The translations under genes were made by a program, and so were the position numbers. The notes beneath the pieces are model-generated. The model was given only the letters and a program-made list of their open reading frames with translations, was not told where the DNA came from and did not search any database. Of a stretch of 64,000 nt of DNA, positions 60,687-64,000 are shown piece by piece. Position 1 is the first letter of the stretch, and each line of letters opens with the position of its first letter. The stretch is from contig NZ_CP114035.2 in the NCBI RefSeq assembly GCF_026898135.2, forward strand, positions 1,777,501 to 1,841,500. The letters run 5' to 3'. This DNA comes from Pseudomonas fortuita (lineage in GTDB: Bacteria > Pseudomonadota > Gammaproteobacteria > Pseudomonadales > Pseudomonadaceae).

Positions 60687-60974
60687 ATGAAATTCGATAG
60701 CGTGTTCGCCGGGGTTCATTACTTCCTGTCTGCAACTTCACTCGGCGAAGGCCCCTGGCAGGGCGAGGCTAATGTTCGTGTTAAGGCGGGCTCCGCGTAC
60801 AGGTCAAAACAAATACCAACCACCCAGAATTTGCGAACCAGCGCCGACGCTATGCGTGGCGCCGAAGAACAACTCAAGGCTCTATGTCTTAGCGGCGTAC
60901 TGCGGGTAGCTGTTCCTGCTGCCTATGAAGAGCTTGCCGGCCCCCAACCTGAGCTGATATCAGGCAGCAGATGA
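60687..60974 (+). CDS. Phage hypothetical protein, opposite strand
   Basis: A 95-residue protein: [40 protein letters not shown], then a helical region. Not recognised. GAGG lies 8 bases before the ATG. It has its own promoter with operator-like repeats, and its last 15 bases overlap the end of the convergent ndpA-like gene. Confidence 0.6.
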   Translation: MKFDSVFAGVHYFLSATSLGEGPWQGEANVRVKAGSAYRSKQIPTTQNLRTSADAMRGAEEQLKALCLSGVLRVAVPAAYEELAGPQPELISGSR

Positions 60975-61970
60975 ACGCTTGAGCTGGTCAATCAGCTGAG
61001 TCGGTAGGTTCTTAATGGTGAGGCTGGCGCTGTCCTGGTCGAACTCGACGCGCTTGCCGAGCAGATGGGCCTCGAAGCTGATTGACATCCCTTCGGCGCG
61101 CCCGGTGTAGCGTCGGTACTGGTTGAGGGTGCGCTTGTCGGCTGCGAAGCACTCGGAGATCCCGTATTCCCCTGCCCGGATAAATTCGGCGAAGGTCTTG
61201 GGGCTGTCCTCGTTCATCAACTCAGATAGTTCGTCCAGGCTGATAGGCTCGTCGATCTTTCCTTGTGCCTGTGCGTAGGCCACCAGGTTGTGGCTTTTCT
61301 CGCTGGCGGTGTCGTCTGCCAGATCCTCGGCCTTCACGAAGTCGGCGAAGGCCTTGAGCAGGGTGCGGGTTTCGCCCGGGGCGTCGACTCCTTCCTGCGC
61401 TCCAATGAAGTCGCGGAAGTAGGCGGTAGACTTGCGACCGCCCTTCGGCTTGATGAAGGAAACGTACTGCCGCGACGCCGGGTTGTTCTTCCACTCGCTC
61501 AGGTTGATTCGAGCGGCGAAGTGCAATGTTCGGGTGTCGATCTGGCGGGATGTGGCAACGGTCAGGTCATGGGCAACGGCTACCGTATCAACCTGTTGAA
61601 GGATTGCGATCATCAGGTAGTCAGTCATGCCCTGGGTGTAGAGTGCGAACAGAACGTGACCACCGACAGACAGGTTCAACTCCTCCATCAGCTTCGTTAA
61701 GTGCTCCGCTCCGGTCCTGGTGAAGTCGAGGAACGCTATTTCGTCGATCATGACCTTGCCCAGCCACCCGCTGAGTGGATAGGCGCCGGACGCGGGGTGG
61801 AAGAAGCCCCAGCCCTTTCCGGTCTTGGCGTTGTAGGTGCCATTAACGTCGCAAAGCAGGTTTTGGATAGCGGAGCTGTCCGGAAGCTCCGAACTGGCCA
61901 GGTGCAGGACCGCTGGGCTGCCGTCCGGCTTCTTGTCGATAAAGTGCATCACTGCGTGGCGAATGGGCAT
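60960..61970 (-). CDS. Nucleoid-associated protein NdpA/YejK
   Basis: A 336-residue protein of the YejK length (335). The start [20 protein letters not shown], the middle [20 protein letters not shown] and the end [18 protein letters not shown] match the family. YejK binds DNA in the nucleoid. Phage copies are common in Pseudomonas and may organise phage DNA or interfere with host chromatin. The start at 61970 gives the family N-terminus. Confidence 0.88.
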   Translation of the reverse strand: MPIRHAVMHFIDKKPDGSPAVLHLASSELPDSSAIQNLLCDVNGTYNAKTGKGWGFFHPASGAYPLSGWLGKVMIDEIAFLDFTRTGAEHLTKLMEELNLSVGGHVLFALYTQGMTDYLMIAILQQVDTVAVAHDLTVATSRQIDTRTLHFAARINLSEWKNNPASRQYVSFIKPKGGRKSTAYFRDFIGAQEGVDAPGETRTLLKAFADFVKAEDLADDTASEKSHNLVAYAQAQGKIDEPISLDELSELMNEDSPKTFAEFIRAGEYGISECFAADKRTLNQYRRYTGRAEGMSISFEAHLLGKRVEFDQDSASLTIKNLPTQLIDQLKRSSAA

Positions 61971-62047
61971 GGGTGATTCTCCGTGGCCGGCATGCGGCAT
62001 GGTGGCAATGAGTCTGTTTTGTCTGGATCGCCTGTCACGGCGACATG

Positions 62048-62296
62048 TCACGTTGTGCGAATCAGCCTTTCGAGCTGCTTGTCCGTGAGGCGATCGGCGC
62101 CGTGGATGAGGCGCGAAATCAGGTCCTGCTCTTCCTCGATCCCGGCGCGGGCCATCGAGCGTTTAAGTGCGTTGTCCGTGTTGTGATAGAGGTCCGTGAC
62201 AATGCGGCGTGACAGCAAAAGGGCTTCGCGCTCTTCCTTCGTCAGCTTGTCCCGCTCGCGCTGTTCTTGCTTGCGCTGGGTTGGCGTCTTCGCCAT
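62048..62296 (-). CDS. Small basic phage protein
   Basis: An 82-residue, highly charged helical protein: [20 protein letters not shown], then [20 protein letters not shown] and [14 protein letters not shown]. It looks like a ribbon-helix or helical DNA-binding protein, without a recognised family. GGAGGT lies 7 bases before the ATG. It precedes the ndpA-like gene by 77 bases. Confidence 0.65.
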   Translation of the reverse strand: MAKTPTQRKQEQRERDKLTKEEREALLLSRRIVTDLYHNTDNALKRSMARAGIEEEQDLISRLIHGADRLTDKQLERLIRTT

Positions 62297-62377
62297 TGCT
62301 GATACCTCCCAAGCCGCTGGGCGGCAGATTGATGTGCTGCTGGCGCCGGCCGTGGCGGACGCGCGCGGTGATGCGTT

Positions 62378-62539
62378 TCAAGCGGAAAGCTCCATGTCTC
62401 GGTCATGCCAGCCGGCAAGCCACCAACCGCAGTTCACCGTTAGCCAGTCGTAAGGTTGGGCATCGCGTGACTGGCTGTTGTCGCGGCAGGCGCGGCCGAG
62501 GTAGTACGCGGGTGGGTGAACACGCTGCCGGCGCTTCAT
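62378..62539 (-). CDS. 53-residue RMF/CrpP-like protein
   Basis: An intact 53-codon ORF starts 2 bases after the ssb stop. It begins MKRRQRVHPPAYYLGRACRD and ends WWLAGWHDRDMELSA. The pattern basic start, A-x3-GR-A, then PY, then WLAGW is that of ribosome modulation factor (PYQTL...WLGGW) and of the small CrpP proteins of pseudomonads. RMF dimerises ribosomes in stationary phase. A phage copy might slow host translation or modify a small molecule; neither is shown. There is no strong ribosome site, so it probably depends on coupling to ssb. Confidence 0.6.
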   Translation of the reverse strand: MKRRQRVHPPAYYLGRACRDNSQSRDAQPYDWLTVNCGWWLAGWHDRDMELSA

Positions 62540-62541
62540 CT

Positions 62542-63039
62542 CTACGCGCCGGCGAGGTAGTGGAGCGGGGCGAACGGGATGTCGTCGTCAAAGCTGTCGT
62601 GATCCGGCGGCGCGGCCTGCTGGTTCTGCTGCTGAGGCGTTGGCCGGCGCTGCTGCGGCTGCCGATCTGGCACTTGCCCGGGCTGCTGACCCTGCGGCCG
62701 GCTGCCGAGCAGCTGCATCGTTCCGCGCATGTCGACGTGCACCTCAGTGCTGTAGCGCTTGATGCCGTCCTTCTCCCACTCGCGAGTTTGCAGCTTGCCT
62801 TCGATGTAGCACTGCGAGCCCTTGCGCAGATATTCGCCGGCGATCTCCGCGACCTTGCCAAACAGCGAAACACGGTGCCACTCGGTGCGCTCGACCTTCT
62901 GCCCCGACTGTTTGTCAGTCCACTGCTCGCTGGTGGCCAGGCTCAGGTTGGTTACGGCGTTGCCGTTCGGCAAGTAGCGCACGTCCGGGTCTTGGCCGCA
63001 GGTTCCGACCAAGATGACCTTGTTGACCCCGCGACTCAT
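62542..63039 (-). CDS. ssb: Single-stranded DNA-binding protein, phage
   Basis: A 165-residue SSB. The OB fold starts [20 protein letters not shown] and has [21 protein letters not shown] Gln/Pro-rich linker ([20 protein letters not shown]) leads to SFDDDIPF, the partner-binding tip, here followed by nine more residues (APLHYLAGA) so the tip is not at the end. It protects single strands in phage replication or recombination. Its ATG overlaps the stop of the preceding gene. Confidence 0.93.
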   Translation of the reverse strand: MSRGVNKVILVGTCGQDPDVRYLPNGNAVTNLSLATSEQWTDKQSGQKVERTEWHRVSLFGKVAEIAGEYLRKGSQCYIEGKLQTREWEKDGIKRYSTEVHVDMRGTMQLLGSRPQGQQPGQVPDRQPQQRRPTPQQQNQQAAPPDHDSFDDDIPFAPLHYLAGA

Positions 63040-63374
63040 GACTGAGCAACCGCTGCCGCAACGATGAACAGCAGGGCCATGAGTGAGCACCAGCGCGTCG
63101 CGCTCTCGCCGACCTGGCGGGCCCTCACCAGGGCAACAACAGGCAGGGCTTTCGCCTCGATGGCGCGCTCCAGACTTTCCGCATAGCGAACTGCCTGTGG
63201 ATAGCTGGTGTTGCGGCCGTAGACCCGATTGTCGCGGGACGAGACCACCATCCAGCCGTTCCCGGCCTTGGTTACGGTGAAACGCGACTTGGCGTGGAAT
63301 GCCTCGGTAGCGGTGATGACTTCCTGGCGGAGCGTTTCGAGCCCGGCCTTGCTCTGTTCAATGGCTGTTTGCAT
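63036..63374 (-). CDS. Phage protein with C-terminal membrane segment
   Basis: A 112-residue protein. The start [20 protein letters not shown] is helical, then a small beta-rich unit ([20 protein letters not shown]), another helix, and a C-terminal membrane segment [18 protein letters not shown]. It would be tail-anchored with the bulk in the cytoplasm. The ATG at 63374 has AGGAA 8 bases upstream, better than the ATG at 63389. Its stop overlaps the ssb start. Confidence 0.65.
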   Translation of the reverse strand: MQTAIEQSKAGLETLRQEVITATEAFHAKSRFTVTKAGNGWMVVSSRDNRVYGRNTSYPQAVRYAESLERAIEAKALPVVALVRARQVGESATRWCSLMALLFIVAAAVAQS

Positions 63375-63394
63375 GGTGGTATTCCTCATTGTGA

Positions 63395-63778
63395 TCAGGC
63401 GTGGAGCTCGAAGGCCTCGGCCTTGCGAACGATTCGAACTTGGGCGGTGCGGCGCTCTGGCGCGCGGCGGTCTCGGCGCATGGGGTCGCTGTCGTTGATC
63501 ACCGCATGCATGGCGATGAGGCAGGCGAGGGCGATGCAGAGCGGGCTGATGAGCTGTTGGCGCATGGCCTTAGTGACCGCCTCGATGCGCCGGCCGGCTT
63601 CCAGCTTGAACAGCGCTGCCTCGATCCGGTTGGCCACGGTGCCCGGGCTGACCGCCATCTGGCGGGCGATTTCCTTCGTAGTGAGGCCTTGAGCCACCCA
63701 CAGCAGTGCTTCGAGCTCACGGGGAGCCAGCGCCTTGCCGAGCTGGCCAATCCATGAGCCGCAAGTGATCGTTTCCAT
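63395..63778 (-). CDS. LuxR-type HTH protein with membrane segment
   Basis: A 127-residue protein. Residues 15-70 are a LuxR/GerE HTH: LAPRELEALLWVAQGLTTKE, then IARQMAVSPGTVANRIEAAL. No receiver or ligand domain precedes it. A hydrophobic stretch (PLCIALACLIAMHAVI) and a strongly basic tail (RRDRRAPERRTAQVRIVRK) follow, so the HTH may be held at the membrane. GAGGA lies 6 bases before the ATG, just after a long structured leader. A regulator of the leftward operon is the simplest role. Confidence 0.75.
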   Translation of the reverse strand: METITCGSWIGQLGKALAPRELEALLWVAQGLTTKEIARQMAVSPGTVANRIEAALFKLEAGRRIEAVTKAMRQQLISPLCIALACLIAMHAVINDSDPMRRDRRAPERRTAQVRIVRKAEAFELHA

Positions 63779-63792
63779 GATTGTCCTCAGCA

Positions 63793-63865
63793 ACCGCATT
63801 GGTCAGGCGCCAAGCGCGGGTGACCAGACCCACCGTGAAGGTGGCCTGGCGCCTGCCAATGCGGT
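63793..63865 (-). promoter_or_regulatory. Structured leader hairpin of the LuxR-type gene
   Basis: ACCGCATTGGTCAGGCGCCA at 63793-63812 pairs with TGGCGCCTGCCAATGCGGT at 63847-63865, with one bulged base. Inside, CCACC-GTGAA-GGTGG at 63830-63844 forms a second hairpin. On the RNA it ends about 15 bases before the ATG, next to the ribosome site. It could control translation, or be a protein-binding site on DNA. Confidence 0.55.
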
Positions 63866-64000
63866 CGTATGTGAAGGGAAGGGGTGCAGGCGGTGAGCGC
63901 TACCTCACATGCATCTGGTCTGGCCGGGTAGGCCCCGGATTCGCCTGCGTGTACGTCGATTAATCTTTACTGCGGTGAGCCTTAACTTGGATAAGGCTTA
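63866..64000. other. Upstream sequence to window end
   Basis: No gene is supported in these 135 bases. AGCCTTA at 63978-63984 and TAAGGCT at 63992-63998 form a small inverted repeat that may be part of the operon promoter or an operator. Confidence 0.4.

Larger units (their letters stand above)
52840..64000. mobile_element. Left part of a dusA-integrated prophage or phage-like island
   Basis: Starts inside dusA and continues past the window. It holds a tyrosine integrase next to the insertion site, a PrtN-family gene, two DNA methyltransferases, NinX-like, NdpA and SSB proteins, and many short unknown genes in overlapping order. No structural, lysis or lysogeny-repressor genes are visible yet, so an intact prophage cannot be told from an island. 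Confidence 0.88.

Noticed and set aside
52840..64000. A complete prophage
   Set aside because: No repressor, head, tail or lysis genes are visible and the right end is outside the window, so completeness cannot be claimed.

Overview
The window comes from a Pseudomonas chromosome, most likely of the P. putida group. I judge this from the high-GC coding style, from gene order recalled from P. putida genomes (moeA, yegS, cheV, slt, uup, fadBA, topA, sulA-lexA-psrA, nagZ, mfd, gapB, sthA, lolCDE, queF, mlaA, rssBC, tal, dusA), and from ten REP-type inverted repeats of the P. putida kind between genes. No database search was possible.

Region 1 (1-52.85 kb) is core chromosome. It starts with the tail of moeA, a family-4 glycosyltransferase, a YegS-type lipid kinase, a NarL-type two-component pair, an Hpt-like protein without a phosphorylatable His, and cheV behind a sigma-28-like promoter. 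YcbX-like, slt, uup and a universal stress protein follow. A fatty-acid and SOS block comes next: fadBA, topA, sulA-lexA with a LexA box, and psrA with two exact PsrA operators at its own promoter; a one-mismatch PsrA box lies before fadB. Then come cell-wall recycling and DNA repair (L,D-transpeptidase, nagZ, mfd-csiV-SNF2 helicase), central and redox metabolism (gapB, apbE, sthA), and lipoprotein export (lolCDE). The last core genes are a CopRS-like copper system with a CopR box and a Met/His-rich cupredoxin, queF, a HAD-like protein that has lost its catalytic acids, mlaA, the RssB/RssC stress-sigma switch, a PhoD-like phosphatase, tal and dusA.

Region 2 (about 52.85 kb to the end) is the left part of a prophage or phage-derived island inserted in the 5' end of dusA. 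It has replaced the dusA start and promoter. The tyrosine integrase is divergent from dusA, with an array of TTGCTACA half-sites between them. A PrtN-family gene is convergent with the integrase. Beyond it lies a leftward early operon: a DPPH-type methyltransferase, a 17-residue hydrophobic peptide, NinX-like and unknown proteins in a chain of 4-base overlaps, a large C5-cytosine methyltransferase, a zinc-ribbon protein, a nucleoid-associated protein (NdpA/YejK), a 53-residue RMF/CrpP-like protein, SSB, and a LuxR-type HTH protein with a membrane segment and a structured leader. Three small genes point the other way, each behind a sigma-70-like promoter, and look like phage cargo genes. The right end of the element is outside the window.

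The least described items are the short translationally coupled phage ORFs, the membrane-tethered HTH protein with its leader, the half-site array at the int/dusA junction, and the operator-like repeats at 60.63 kb. I found no tRNA, rRNA, CRISPR array or insertion sequence.
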